From positions 1 through 63,457 of IMG/VR virus record IMGVR_UViG_3300007960_000020: a stretch of DNA of 63,457 bases, one strand, 5' to 3'. Source of the DNA: a virus. This document shows, in pieces, positions 1 through 9,960 of this stretch. The stretch's first letter is position 1. The number at the start of each line of letters is the position of its first letter. The notes under the pieces are model-generated. The model did no database searches, was not told where the DNA came from, and saw only the letters and a program-made list of their open reading frames with translations. The position numbers were made by a program, and so were the translations under genes.

Positions 1-54
1 GGAAATGAAATTAAACTTTGGGTTATGACAAAAGAAAGTATTTTAAATAATTAA
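1..54 (+). CDS. 3' end of an upstream gene (partial)
   Basis: An open frame runs from the first base to a TAA at 52-54 and gives the last 17 residues of a protein, ending KESILNN. It has the same strand and composition as the genes that follow, so it is probably the tail of the preceding gene in the same transcription unit. Nothing can be said of its function from so few residues. Confidence 0.4.
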   Translation, partial: GNEIKLWVMTKESILNN

Positions 55-85
55 ACAAAATTGAAAATAAACAAAATAATAATAA

Positions 86-2689
86 TTGGATTTACTAAAT
101 TATTTTAAAGGAGATACTTTAGCGGCTGATGTATGGAAAGCTAAATATGCAGATAAAAAAGAAGTCACTCCAGATGATATGCATAAAAGATTAGCTAAAG
201 AATTTGCTAAAATTGAAAATAATTATATAGGAAAAGAACATTCAGGTTCATGTTTACCTTCTATATTTAACAAATATAAAAAGAAACTATCTGAATATGG
301 TAAATCAAGAAAGGATTTAGATGAACAAGCTATTTATAATTTATTTAAAGATTTTAAATATATAATACCTCAAGGTAGTATAATGGCTACTTTAGGTACT
401 AGTAAAATAGCAAGTTTATCTAATTGTTTTTTAGTAGATTCTCCTAAAGATTCCTATGGTGGGATACTAAAAACTGATGAAGAATTAGCCCAATTAATGA
501 AGCGTAGAGGTGGTGTTGGTGTAGATTTATCTACTTTAAGACCAGCAACTACTGAAGTTAATAATGCAGCAGGTTCTTCTACAGGAGTAGTATCCTTTAT
601 GGAAAGATATTCTAATACAACAAGAGAAGTAGCACAAGATGGTCGTAGAGGTGCTTTAATGTTGTCAATAGATGTTAATCATCCTGATATCTTAGAATTT
701 ACTAAAATTAAAAGAGATTTAACTAAAGTTACTGGGGCTAATATATCTATTAAACTCAATAAAGAGTTTATGAATTCAGTAAAAAATAATGAAGATTATA
801 TACTTAGATTTCCTTGTGATGGAAGTTTAAATCCTTTGAGTATCGATTATCGAAATATTGAAGAAATTCCTTTTAATGAATTAATTCATATAAAAGAAAC
901 AAATACTTACTATAAAAAAATAAAAGCTAAAGAACTTTGGGATGAAATAATTAAATCAGCACATGGTGTAGCAGAACCAGGTTTAATGTTTTGGGATAAT
1001 ATGATAGAGTATTCTCCTGATGGAGTTTATTCTGAATATAAACCATTAGGTACTAATCCTTGTGGTGAAATTCCATTACAACCTTATGATGCTTGTCGTT
1101 TAATGGCTATAAATTTATATTCTTTTGTAGAAAATCCATTTACTAAAGATGCTAAATTTAATTATAAAAAGTTATATGAAGTAGCTTATGAACAACAAAG
1201 ATTAGCAGATGATTTAATTGATTTAGAATTAATACAAATAGATAAAATAATAGATAAAATACACAAGGATCCAGAACCATGGGAAGTAAAAGAAAGAGAA
1301 TTTAATTTATGGAATAAGATACGAAATACAGCGAAAGCTAGTAGACGTACTGGTTGTGGTGGTACTGCTTTAGGTGATGCTTTAGCAGCTTTAAATCTTA
1401 AATATGACTCTGATGAAGCATTAAAAGTTATAGAAGAAATATCTAAAACTAAAATGAAAGGAGAATTAGATTGTACTATAGATTTAGCTATTTTAAGAGA
1501 ACCTTTTGATAATTGGAATAGCAATTTAGAATACACTAAAGATTTTAAAGTTAAGGGTAATAATTCTTTTTATACTTTTATAGCTAGAGAATATCCAGAA
1601 CAATATAGTAGAATGTTATTACATGGTCGTAGGAACGTTTCCTGGAGTACTTATGCTCCTACTGGTACAGTTTCTTTAATGACTCAAACATCTAGCGGTA
1701 TTGAGCCTGTATTCATGGCATATTATAAAAGAAGAAAGAAAATTAATCCTAATGATAAAGATGTTAGAGTAGATTTTGTAGACCAAAATGGAGATTCTTG
1801 GCAAGAGTATTTTGTAGTACATCCTAAATTTAAAGATTGGTATAATAATTCTGATTTAAGAGGGTTAAAAGGTGCTTATTTCGATTCTATTAATTGGACT
1901 GAAGAAGGCATAAGTAAAGTATATAAAGAATCTCCTTATTATAATGCTTGTGCTAATGATATAGATTGGACTAAAAGAGTTGAAATCCAATCTATAATTC
2001 AAAAGTATACTACACATAGCATTAGTTCTACTATTAATTTACCTGAAGATGTATCATTAGATTCTGTATCAAAGATATATCTTAAATCTTATGAACTAGG
2101 ATTAAAAGGTATTACTGTATATAGAGATGGTTCTAGAAGTGGTGTATTAGTATCTAATAAAGAAACTAAAGATAACCAATTTAAACAACACGACGCTCCT
2201 AAACGTCCAAAACAATTAAAAGCTGAAGCACATTCAGTTAGAATTAAAGGAGAACTATTCAATGTATTAGTAGGTCTATATGATGATAAACCTTATGAAA
2301 TATTTTGTACTAGTGATGGTGACTCTAATTTAAAAGGTGAAGGAACTTTAACTAAACAAGCAAGTGGTAAATATTGCTTTAAATTAAATAATTCTGATTT
2401 AGATAACTGTATTGTAGATACTTTAACTGATGAACAAGAAACTATTACCAGATTAGTAAGTACATCATTAAGACATGGTTCTAACATTAAATTCATAGTA
2501 GAACAACTTAATAAAACTAAAGGAGATTTGACTTCTTATTCTAAAGCAATTTCAAGAATATTGAAACGATATATTTCTGATGATGAAGAAATATCATCTA
2601 AAGAAACTTGTGATAATTGTGGAAGTACTAATTTAGTTAGAGAAGAAGGTTGTTTAAAATGTGCTGATTGTGGAAGTAGTAAATGTTAA
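86..2689 (+). CDS. nrdJ: Adenosylcobalamin-dependent (class II) ribonucleotide reductase
   Basis: Reduces ribonucleotides to deoxyribonucleotides, supplying precursors for phage DNA. The 867-residue protein has the N-terminal LAADVWKAKYA segment, the first redox cysteine at C114 (SNCFLVDS), the glycine-rich stretch RRGGVGVDLS, and the thiyl-radical loop NPCGEIP (C326, E328). The C-terminal tail is rich in cysteine (CDNCG, CADCG, final SSKC), as in NrdJ enzymes that use a swinging Cys tail for re-reduction. No class I small subunit or class III activase is nearby, which agrees with a B12-dependent single-chain enzyme. The start is TTG at 86: a TAA lies directly before it (83-85), no ATG lies near the N-terminal motif, and TTG starts recur in this genome. 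Confidence 0.93.
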   Translation: MDLLNYFKGDTLAADVWKAKYADKKEVTPDDMHKRLAKEFAKIENNYIGKEHSGSCLPSIFNKYKKKLSEYGKSRKDLDEQAIYNLFKDFKYIIPQGSIMATLGTSKIASLSNCFLVDSPKDSYGGILKTDEELAQLMKRRGGVGVDLSTLRPATTEVNNAAGSSTGVVSFMERYSNTTREVAQDGRRGALMLSIDVNHPDILEFTKIKRDLTKVTGANISIKLNKEFMNSVKNNEDYILRFPCDGSLNPLSIDYRNIEEIPFNELIHIKETNTYYKKIKAKELWDEIIKSAHGVAEPGLMFWDNMIEYSPDGVYSEYKPLGTNPCGEIPLQPYDACRLMAINLYSFVENPFTKDAKFNYKKLYEVAYEQQRLADDLIDLELIQIDKIIDKIHKDPEPWEVKEREFNLWNKIRNTAKASRRTGCGGTALGDALAALNLKYDSDEALKVIEEISKTKMKGELDCTIDLAILREPFDNWNSNLEYTKDFKVKGNNSFYTFIAREYPEQYSRMLLHGRRNVSWSTYAPTGTVSLMTQTSSGIEPVFMAYYKRRKKINPNDKDVRVDFVDQNGDSWQEYFVVHPKFKDWYNNSDLRGLKGAYFDSINWTEEGISKVYKESPYYNACANDIDWTKRVEIQSIIQKYTTHSISSTINLPEDVSLDSVSKIYLKSYELGLKGITVYRDGSRSGVLVSNKETKDNQFKQHDAPKRPKQLKAEAHSVRIKGELFNVLVGLYDDKPYEIFCTSDGDSNLKGEGTLTKQASGKYCFKLNNSDLDNCIVDTLTDEQETITRLVSTSLRHGSNIKFIVEQLNKTKGDLTSYSKAISRILKRYISDDEEISSKETCDNCGSTNLVREEGCLKCADCGSSKC

Positions 2690-2715
2690 TTTTTAAATTT
2701 TAATAATTTTTAATA

Positions 2716-3705
2716 ATGAATGAATATGTTAAAAAAAATGTAAAAGATTATTTATGTACTTATTATCAATGTTTCAACGATCCAGTTGATAAATATTTAA
2801 GAGTATTTGGTAATTTAACTAATTGTCATGAAGACTTTAGATGTACTAGAATAAAAGATGTAAGGCATATTTTCTTTAAGTTAAGTAAATCAGTATTAAC
2901 ATCAGAATTATTTAATATTTTATTTAATAAATTAGTTAAAGAAGGACATAACGTTTCAATCGATGATAACTTATTTATAATAATTTATGAATCTTCTGAT
3001 TCTAATCATTATAAATGGTTTTTATTTGAATTATCACGATCTATTATATTGAATTACTATATATTAGATAAAATAAAGAATTCAGATAAAAACTTGTTAT
3101 TAAAAGTAACAAAAAGATATAACGTATATAATACTTTACAGTTTTTGTTTTATTATTTAAGTTCTTTTGGAAATAACAATTTTATTCCTAAAAATATGTA
3201 TTATAGTACTATTAGTATTAAAATATTTTTGTTACATAATTATGTTTTTGGTCTATCTGATATGACAAATTTAAGTCAATATAGTTATCAATTTAAACCT
3301 GATATAATTACTTATAATACATATATACAGTTATTACAAACAATACGTAATAATGCTGTATTAAGTTTTAATCACAATAGTAAAAAAACTATTGTTAATA
3401 AAATTAACTTATTAATTAAAAAGAAATTAATAATAACTGATAACAATCCATTATTTTCTAATATTAAAGAAGTATTGTTAGATACTAGAAAAAAAAGTAC
3501 AAAAGAAAATATTACATTGGATAAAAACACATCAAAATTGTTATATGATGATGTTGAACAAGAATCTAAAATATTAAGAAAAAAATATTTGCCTATAAAA
3601 AAAATAACTTCTATAGAAGAAGCGGAATTATTTTATAGACAATATAACAAAGACTTTAAACAATTATTAAACAAGTTTATTAAACACTTAAAATATTTTA
3701 ACTGA
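2716..3705 (+). CDS. Hypothetical protein, 329 residues
   Basis: I do not recognise this protein. It is basic and rich in Asn, Tyr and Lys, with no signal peptide, no clear membrane span and no nucleotide-binding motif. The C-terminal quarter is very lysine-rich and probably helical. The stop TGA overlaps the ATG of the glutamine amidotransferase (ATGA arrangement), so the two are translationally coupled. It follows nrdJ after a short AT-only gap. It may serve the amidotransferase/ligase pair downstream, but that rests on position only. Confidence 0.7.
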   Translation: MNEYVKKNVKDYLCTYYQCFNDPVDKYLRVFGNLTNCHEDFRCTRIKDVRHIFFKLSKSVLTSELFNILFNKLVKEGHNVSIDDNLFIIIYESSDSNHYKWFLFELSRSIILNYYILDKIKNSDKNLLLKVTKRYNVYNTLQFLFYYLSSFGNNNFIPKNMYYSTISIKIFLLHNYVFGLSDMTNLSQYSYQFKPDIITYNTYIQLLQTIRNNAVLSFNHNSKKTIVNKINLLIKKKLIITDNNPLFSNIKEVLLDTRKKSTKENITLDKNTSKLLYDDVEQESKILRKKYLPIKKITSIEEAELFYRQYNKDFKQLLNKFIKHLKYFN

Positions 3706-4874
3706 TGAGAAAACCTATTATTGGAATTGTTGGTAAAAAAATTATTAATTCTAAAGGAGGTTTCAGTTATGGAATTCCTGGTCCTTATTGGCGTTGGTTA
3801 TCAATGTTCGGAAGAGTTAAAATGATTAACTTTGATGAATATGATGATACTATAGATGTTCTTGTATTACCTGGTGGTGCTGACGTTTATCCTTTAAGAT
3901 ATAAGGAAATACCTCAAATAGAAACAGGTTATCCTGATATTTATATGGAATATTTTGATATTGAAATATTACCTAAATATGTAAATAATCCGAGTATTCA
4001 CATTTTTGGTATTTGTAGAGGTTTACAAACTTTAGCTGTTCATTTCGGTTTAAAATTAGACCAGGATATATCTCAGGAATATTCAGATACATCAAGAGAT
4101 AAAAGAGTAGATACACTTGAATTTGTTTCATTAAATTTACTACAAGTAAATCTTCAAAAACATTTAAAGAAAAATAAGAAATATCAAGTTAATAGTTTAC
4201 ATCACCAAGCTGTTAATGATTCTGAATTTATAGTTGAAATTCAAGAAGGTTTAGCGACTAATAATGATATTGTTCTTGTAGCAAAAAATAAAGATTTTGG
4301 TAATGTTGAAATATTAGATTTTAGTAATTGTACTAAATTAAAATATTATTCAAAATCTATTGTTGGAGTTCAATATCATCCTGAAGAATTACTTGATGAT
4401 TTATATTCTAATTATACATTAAGAACTATGTGTAATATTGCTGTTACTAATACAAAAAATAAAAATACAAGTAGAGAACAAGAATTAGCAGAAGTATATC
4501 ATAAAGAAGTAGAAAGAATTAAAAGAGAAAAAATAGTAAAAGATGTATTTAACTCTATGTCTGAAGAGCCTGCAAGTATACCTATACCTGATAATTCTAA
4601 AGATTCACTTAATTTTACTTATTATAGTAATGAAAGAGGTGAATTTATTAAACATCCTACTTTAGAAACAGATATAGTTAAAAAAGAAAATAAAGAAGAA
4701 GAAGTAGATTTAGATTGGTTAGATGAAAAGATTGATGATACAGATGGTAATGAAGTAGAACCAACTCTTGAAAAAGAAATTAATGAAGTACCTTTAACTG
4801 AAGATTCTCTTAAAAAATCAATTGAAACTATTTTTGATAATACAAGAAAAAATAAAGTAAAAAAGATTAATTAA
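3705..4874 (+). CDS. Class I glutamine amidotransferase (peptidase C26-like) with acidic tail
   Basis: Residues 1-245 form a class I glutamine amidotransferase or gamma-glutamyl hydrolase domain: the VLVLPGGADVYP strand-turn, nucleophile C104 in FGICRGLQ, and H225/E227 in QYHPEE complete the triad. VNSLHHQAVN is the conserved histidine segment of the C26 (PuuD-like) branch. Members release ammonia from glutamine or cleave gamma-glutamyl amides. Residues 250-389 are an extra, highly charged, Glu/Lys-rich tail without recognised domain. The gene sits directly before a COOH.NH2 ligase, an association known from phage amidoligase systems. I infer it either feeds ammonia to that ligase or removes a glutamyl group from its product. 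Confidence 0.85.
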   Translation: MRKPIIGIVGKKIINSKGGFSYGIPGPYWRWLSMFGRVKMINFDEYDDTIDVLVLPGGADVYPLRYKEIPQIETGYPDIYMEYFDIEILPKYVNNPSIHIFGICRGLQTLAVHFGLKLDQDISQEYSDTSRDKRVDTLEFVSLNLLQVNLQKHLKKNKKYQVNSLHHQAVNDSEFIVEIQEGLATNNDIVLVAKNKDFGNVEILDFSNCTKLKYYSKSIVGVQYHPEELLDDLYSNYTLRTMCNIAVTNTKNKNTSREQELAEVYHKEVERIKREKIVKDVFNSMSEEPASIPIPDNSKDSLNFTYYSNERGEFIKHPTLETDIVKKENKEEEVDLDWLDEKIDDTDGNEVEPTLEKEINEVPLTEDSLKKSIETIFDNTRKNKVKKIN

Positions 4875-4892
4875 TTAAACTAACAAAACAAT

Positions 4893-5711
4893 ATGTTAAC
4901 AATTGACAAAATAGGTTCTGATATGGAAGTTTTTGTTAAAGACATTCATACAGAAGATATAACACCAATTATAGGTTATTTAGGAGGTACAAAATACGAC
5001 CCTAAAGAAATAGAACCTGGTTTTTTTGTACAAGAGGATAATGTTGCAGCAGAATATAATATTCCACCTTGTAACAATAAAGAAGAATTTGTGAATAATT
5101 TATTTAAAGGTTTAAATATTGTTGAAAAATTAGTAGCTGAAAGTGATTTAACAATAAGCTACAAAGAAACACATGAATTTAAACCTTATGAATTAACAGA
5201 CCCTAAAGCATTAGAAATAGGTTGTGAACCAGATTATAATGCATGGACAAATAAAATTAATAAAAAGGTTCAAGGTCACGAAACAAATATCAGAACTTGT
5301 GGAGGACATATTCATATTTCTTTTAAAGAAATTGACCAATTAAATACACCTAAAACAGAAAAGTTTATAATTAATTTTTGTAAAGCTTTAGATTTATTCT
5401 TAGCTGTTCCTTTATTAGCTTACGAAAGTGATAGTAATAGAAGACAATTATATGGTAAAGCTGGTTCTTACAGGAATAAAGTGTATGGATTTGAATATAG
5501 AACTTTAAGTAATGTATTTTTAAAAGATAGGAAATTAGCTGAATTTGTATATGATGGTATATTTAATGCTTATAATTATTGTCTAACTACAACTATTGAT
5601 GATGAAAGAATCAGAGATATTATAGACAATAATAAAAAGATAGAAGCTACTATTTTATGCGAAGTGTATAAATTACCTATTCCTAATGAAATAGTATATG
5701 ACAACAAGTAA
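4893..5711 (+). CDS. COOH.NH2 ligase (glutamine-synthetase fold, phiEco32-type)
   Basis: Forms an amide bond between a carboxylate and an amine with ATP, in the glutamine-synthetase fold group of amidoligases. Visible landmarks are the opening GSDMEVFV (acidic metal ligands), the second acidic strand with EDNVAAEYNIPP, the metal/ATP histidine pair H139-x-H141 in CGGHIHIS, and the later YRTLSN arginine segment. Length (272 residues) fits the family. It follows the class I amidotransferase by 18 bases and overlaps the next small gene by 14. The substrate is unknown: a free amino acid, a peptide, a polyamine or a protein side chain are all possible. Confidence 0.8.
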   Translation: MLTIDKIGSDMEVFVKDIHTEDITPIIGYLGGTKYDPKEIEPGFFVQEDNVAAEYNIPPCNNKEEFVNNLFKGLNIVEKLVAESDLTISYKETHEFKPYELTDPKALEIGCEPDYNAWTNKINKKVQGHETNIRTCGGHIHISFKEIDQLNTPKTEKFIINFCKALDLFLAVPLLAYESDSNRRQLYGKAGSYRNKVYGFEYRTLSNVFLKDRKLAEFVYDGIFNAYNYCLTTTIDDERIRDIIDNNKKIEATILCEVYKLPIPNEIVYDNK

Positions 5712-6045
5712 GTTCTCTGAAGGTTCTAAAGTAGAACTTTATAGAGATCATCAAAATAAGAAAGGTTATTTTGGGGAAGGAGTTTTAATAAGACTCCTTT
5801 CTCAAGGATTACCTTATATGATTGATGATAAAACAGACCAATATTTTGTTTCACATTTATGGAGTATTCAGGTATTGAATTCAAATCATTATACAAAAGG
5901 ACAAAGAATTCAATTAAGAATAAGAGAACCTTATTATAATAACAAAGTAGAAGATAAAGAAGACGATGAAGAAGAAACTAAAAATGATTCTTACAATGCT
6001 ATAAATGATAATTTTATAGAATTTGATGGTGTTGAATCATTTTAA
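5698..6045 (+). CDS. Hypothetical protein, 115 residues, acidic C-terminus
   Basis: A small soluble protein whose first 80 residues look like a compact beta fold (alternating hydrophobic strands with glycines: EGSKVELYRD, GEGVLIRLL, YMIDDKT). A strongly acidic stretch (KEDDEEE) comes before the end. I recognise no family. Its ATG lies inside the end of the COOH.NH2 ligase gene, so it is translationally coupled and could be an accessory to it; that is inference from position. Confidence 0.65.
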   Translation: MTTSKFSEGSKVELYRDHQNKKGYFGEGVLIRLLSQGLPYMIDDKTDQYFVSHLWSIQVLNSNHYTKGQRIQLRIREPYYNNKVEDKEDDEEETKNDSYNAINDNFIEFDGVESF

Positions 6046-6073
6046 ATAATGAATAAAAAGTAAATAAGTATAA

Positions 6074-7996
6074 GTGTTTAAATATTATAGTTATGATATA
6101 GAAATAATGAAAAACTTCTTTTCAATAACGTTTATAAACAATCAAAATACCAAAGAAAAACAAATATTTATAATATCTAAAAATAGAACAGAAGAATTTA
6201 ATAAATCTAATTTCTTAAGTTTAAAGAAATTTGTTATTAATAAAAATTATAAAATTAAATTATCAGGATATAATAATGCTTCTTTTGATGATATAATATT
6301 AAATTATATTCTAATGAAAGAAGAGTTTGATAATGATAGTTTTATTAATGATATATTCTACTATTCTGATTTAGTAATTAAAAATAGTAACTTAGGTATA
6401 CTATACTATGATGAATCAACTAGAAATAGTATATTATTTAATAGAAATAATAAATACTATATTTCTATAGATTTGATGAAAATTTATGATTCTTTGGATT
6501 CTAAGAGAATAAGTCTCAAACAAGTAGCTATTGCCTTAAAATGGCCTAAAATACAAGATATGCCTTATTCTTTTAAGAATTCTATTACTCTAGAACAAGA
6601 AGAAGAAATCATAGATTATAATGTTAATGACACTTTAATAACAAATAAACTCTTACATAATTCTCTTGATATTCTAAAATTAAGAGATTTAGTTTCACAT
6701 AAATACAATATTAATGTATTAAGTGATTCTAAAAGTAAGATTGCAAATAAAATATTATCTAGTTATTATTCCAAAGAAACAGGTTTAGATTATAAAGATT
6801 TTAAAGGAGAAAGAACTTTCAGATCTTTTTTTAGATTAAAAGAATGTATATTTCCTAATATTCAATTTAAATCTGAATTTTTTAATAAAGAATTAGAATC
6901 TTTAAAAGAAATAGTTATTGATGGAGAAAATACCAAATCTCCTTTTGATAAAACAATAACCTTTGATGGTGTAACTTATACTCTTGGTGTAGGTGGATTA
7001 CATTCTCAGGATAATGCAGGTTATTTTGAATCTAATGATAAAGAAGATATAATAGATGCTGATGTTAGTTCTTACTATCCTAGAATAATGATAGAATATG
7101 GAATTAAACCAGAACATTTATCTAATAAGTTTTTAGATATATTAAAAACAATAACAGAACAAAGATTAGAGGCTAAGAAAAATAAAGATTCTATTACAGC
7201 TGATTCATTAAAAATCGTTATTAATAGTACTTTTGGTAAATTAGGTTCTAAGTTATTATGGCTTTATGATCCTAAAGCTATGATAGAAGTAACTATTAAT
7301 GGTCAATTATTTTTATTAATGTTAATTGAAGAATTAGTTCTTAACGGTATAAAAGTAATATCTGCTAATACTGATGGTATATTGTCAATAGTACCTAAAG
7401 ATAAGAAAGAATTATATGATTCTATATGTAAAAATTGGCAAAAATATACTTCTATGGATTTAGAATTTATTAAATATAATAAATACATTAGAAGAGATGT
7501 TAATGCTTATATAAGTATAGAACAAAATACAAATAAAGTTAAAACTAAAGGAATATTTAATAACACAATAGATATAGAAAAAGGTTATGATAAACCTATA
7601 GTATCTATTGCTTTATATAATTATTATGTAAATAATATTCCTATAGAAGAAACTATATATAATCATAAAGATATTTATGATTTTTGTATTTCTCAAAAGA
7701 TAGGTAGCCAGTTTAATATGGTTACAAGAGATATTAAAAATGGTACTATACAAGAAAAAAAGATACAAAAAACTAATAGATTCTTTGTATCTAAAGGAGG
7801 TATATTAATACAAAAAAAGAAAAGTGATAATAAATATGATAGTATAGTTGCTAAAAAATCTCTTACTTTATTTAATGATTATTATGAAGTAGAAGATTTT
7901 AAAGACTATAGAATAGATTATAAATATTACATAAATTCTACAAGAGACATTGTTAATTTAATTACACCAAATATTGTTCAGAAAACTTTATTCTAA
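6074..7996 (+). CDS. Family B DNA polymerase with 3'-5' exonuclease domain
   Basis: The replicative polymerase. The N-terminal exonuclease domain shows ExoI YDIEI (D8, E10), ExoII SGYNNASFDD and ExoIII YNVNDT. The polymerase domain shows motif A DADVSSYYP (D328/D330 to P336), motif B as KIVINSTFGKLG, and motif C NTDG (D434). At 640 residues it is a compact phage-type PolB. Motif B has FG where YG is usual. The start is GTG at 6074; the first aromatic-rich strand runs straight into ExoI, so little is missing. crAss-like phages are known to carry either a PolA or a PolB. Confidence 0.92.
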   Translation: MFKYYSYDIEIMKNFFSITFINNQNTKEKQIFIISKNRTEEFNKSNFLSLKKFVINKNYKIKLSGYNNASFDDIILNYILMKEEFDNDSFINDIFYYSDLVIKNSNLGILYYDESTRNSILFNRNNKYYISIDLMKIYDSLDSKRISLKQVAIALKWPKIQDMPYSFKNSITLEQEEEIIDYNVNDTLITNKLLHNSLDILKLRDLVSHKYNINVLSDSKSKIANKILSSYYSKETGLDYKDFKGERTFRSFFRLKECIFPNIQFKSEFFNKELESLKEIVIDGENTKSPFDKTITFDGVTYTLGVGGLHSQDNAGYFESNDKEDIIDADVSSYYPRIMIEYGIKPEHLSNKFLDILKTITEQRLEAKKNKDSITADSLKIVINSTFGKLGSKLLWLYDPKAMIEVTINGQLFLLMLIEELVLNGIKVISANTDGILSIVPKDKKELYDSICKNWQKYTSMDLEFIKYNKYIRRDVNAYISIEQNTNKVKTKGIFNNTIDIEKGYDKPIVSIALYNYYVNNIPIEETIYNHKDIYDFCISQKIGSQFNMVTRDIKNGTIQEKKIQKTNRFFVSKGGILIQKKKSDNKYDSIVAKKSLTLFNDYYEVEDFKDYRIDYKYYINSTRDIVNLITPNIVQKTLF

Positions 7997-8163
7997 TGAG
8001 TTCAGAAAATATAAAAGATATTGATGCTTTATATGAGAAATTAAACTATTATAATAGGATGCATTGTGTAGTTAAATCCAGAGAGATAAAAGCTAAAATG
8101 ATGCAACTTAAATTGAATATAGAAAAAGAGATAATTAGGTTAGAAAAGAAATTTGGAAAATAA
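7996..8163 (+). CDS. Small coiled-coil protein, 55 residues
   Basis: A short frame whose ATG shares bases with the polymerase stop codon (TAATG) and which ends 11 bases inside the helicase gene. The product (MSSENIKDIDALYEK... ending EKKFGK) is highly charged, with heptad-like Leu/Ile spacing, so it should be a small helical or coiled-coil protein. The tight overlaps at both ends and the absence of any gap argue that it is real. Function unknown; a polymerase or helicase accessory is possible from position only. Confidence 0.65.
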   Translation: MSSENIKDIDALYEKLNYYNRMHCVVKSREIKAKMMQLKLNIEKEIIRLEKKFGK

Positions 8164-9310
8164 AAGAGAAATAAGACATAAAGAAGCGTTTGACAAATGG
8201 TATGAAAATAATAAAAAAGGATTAATACAAGCTGCAACTGGATTTGGTAAATCTAAAGTAGCTATTAATATCTTAAAAGAAGAAGTATCTAATAATAAAA
8301 AGTTGAAGGTATTGTTATTATCTCCAACTCATAGTATTTTAGAAAACTGGAAATCAGAATTTGAATATTGGAAATTTGATTATAATAAATATAAGATTGA
8401 TTTCCAATGTTATCAAAGTGCTTATAAATTTAAAGATAATCATTATAACTTAGTTATAGCAGATGAAATACATAATAGTTTAGATAATGAATATGAAGCT
8501 TTCTTTCATAATAACACTTATGATTCTATTCTATCTTTATCTGCTGAAGTACCTAAAGATAAATTATTTAATTTAACTAAGATATCTCCTGTTGTATATA
8601 ATTATTCTTTAAATCAAGGTATAGAAGATGGTTTCATAGCTCCTTTTGATGTGTATGTTATATTACATACATTAGATGATAAAAATAAATACATTCAATC
8701 AGGTAGTAAAAAAGTTACTTTTTTTACTACAGAATTAAAGCAATATAAATACTTAACCAGTCAAATATTTGCTGCCAGATTCGCTAAAAATGTATTTTAT
8801 GAAAGAAAATTATTAGGAGATAGAATGAGGTTAGTATATAACCTTGAATCCAAAGATAATTCTTGTAAGATATTAATAGAAGAATTAGCTAAAAGAGGAG
8901 AATTCACTCTAGTATTCACTGAATTGTCTAAATCATTAGACAGATTAACAGAGAACGGAATTCACTCTAATAAATCAGAAGAAGAAAATAATAAGATAAA
9001 ACAACAATTTATAGAGAATTCTATTAATACAATAGGTTCTTGTAAAATGTTAAAAGAAGGAGTAACATTATCTACTGTAAATAATATTATCTTACATAGT
9101 TTTAATTCTAAAACGCTAAACTTTATACAAAGAATAGGTAGAGGATTAAGATATGAAGAAAATAAAAAAGCAAAAATATTTATATATAAAACCTTAAATA
9201 CAGTAGAAGAAAAATGGTTTGAAAATATGATTAAATCAACTAACTTTAATATAAAATACTTATCTACTAGTTCAGTTGATTTTAAAAAAGACTTACAAAA
9301 TATATTATGA
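8153..9310 (+). CDS. Superfamily 2 DNA helicase
   Basis: ATP-dependent helicase or translocase. Motif I/Walker A is AATGFGKSK, motif II is the DEIH box in VIADEIHNS, and the C-terminal RecA-like domain has motif VI QRIGRGLRYEE. At 385 residues it has only the two-domain core, like the UvsW/RAD25-type phage helicases. The start is TTG at 8153, overlapping the preceding small gene; the N-terminal REIRHKEAFDKWYE before motif I resembles a Q-motif region, so the start is well supported. It lies between polymerase and DnaB-like helicase and probably serves origin opening, fork remodelling or recombination. Confidence 0.88.
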   Translation: MENKREIRHKEAFDKWYENNKKGLIQAATGFGKSKVAINILKEEVSNNKKLKVLLLSPTHSILENWKSEFEYWKFDYNKYKIDFQCYQSAYKFKDNHYNLVIADEIHNSLDNEYEAFFHNNTYDSILSLSAEVPKDKLFNLTKISPVVYNYSLNQGIEDGFIAPFDVYVILHTLDDKNKYIQSGSKKVTFFTTELKQYKYLTSQIFAARFAKNVFYERKLLGDRMRLVYNLESKDNSCKILIEELAKRGEFTLVFTELSKSLDRLTENGIHSNKSEEENNKIKQQFIENSINTIGSCKMLKEGVTLSTVNNIILHSFNSKTLNFIQRIGRGLRYEENKKAKIFIYKTLNTVEEKWFENMIKSTNFNIKYLSTSSVDFKKDLQNIL

Positions 9311-9960
9311 GCAAAGAACAAACTATAAAGGATTTTAGTAGATTATGTTTGGAGATGGAGTTAAGTCCTAATAGTTTGGTGTACATGTTTAATACTATAG
9401 ATGATAGTATAAATGTAAGATTTAATGAATATTTAGAAAATATAAGTATAAATGAATTAGCTTTAAAAGGATATATAATTATAAAAGATTATACTAATCC
9501 TTATAATTATACTATAAGTAATAAGTTTAATTCATTTGTTAATAAAATTGAAGTAAAAGAAGTAACTCCTATTTTAGAAAAACCTATAGTTGCTGAAAAA
9601 AGTATTAATCAAGTTAATCAATCTACAGATAAAGTAGAAGATTGGATTGAAGAATATAGAACTTTATTTGCTCCTGCAAAGACTAGTGGTGGTAGACCTA
9701 TAAAAGGTAATAGAGATAATTGCATTTTTAAAATGAAAAAATTAATTAAAGATGCAAAAATAACAAAAGAAGAAATTATGGAAGCTACTCAAGCTTATAT
9801 GAGAGAAATGAAAAAACAAAATTATCAATACACTCAATGTGCTGATTATTTTATTTTCAAAGGTTCTGTAACAAATTCTAATTTATTATCTTTTATAGAG
9901 AATTTAAGAGAAAATCCAGTATCAAATATTAATCAGGAAGATGATGATGAATGGATTTAA
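9307..9960 (+). CDS. Hypothetical replication-block protein, 217 residues
   Basis: No family recognised. Residues 1-75 look like a small mixed fold. A linker with VKEVTPILEKP and SINQVNQ follows, then a helical C-terminal domain (about 110-217) containing the basic patch GGRPIKGNRDN and the aromatic segment YQYTQCADYFIFKG, which suggests nucleic-acid or protein contact. It overlaps the SF2 helicase gene by four bases and the DnaB-like gene by 20. The place just before a DnaB-type helicase would suit a helicase loader or initiator, but no motif proves it. Confidence 0.65.
   Translation: MSKEQTIKDFSRLCLEMELSPNSLVYMFNTIDDSINVRFNEYLENISINELALKGYIIIKDYTNPYNYTISNKFNSFVNKIEVKEVTPILEKPIVAEKSINQVNQSTDKVEDWIEEYRTLFAPAKTSGGRPIKGNRDNCIFKMKKLIKDAKITKEEIMEATQAYMREMKKQNYQYTQCADYFIFKGSVTNSNLLSFIENLRENPVSNINQEDDDEWI

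Noticed and set aside
17-47. Promoter before nrdJ (TTTG followed by TATTTTAA)
   Set aside because: The -7 box lacks the final TG, spacing is 18, and the region is still partly coding for the preceding gene.
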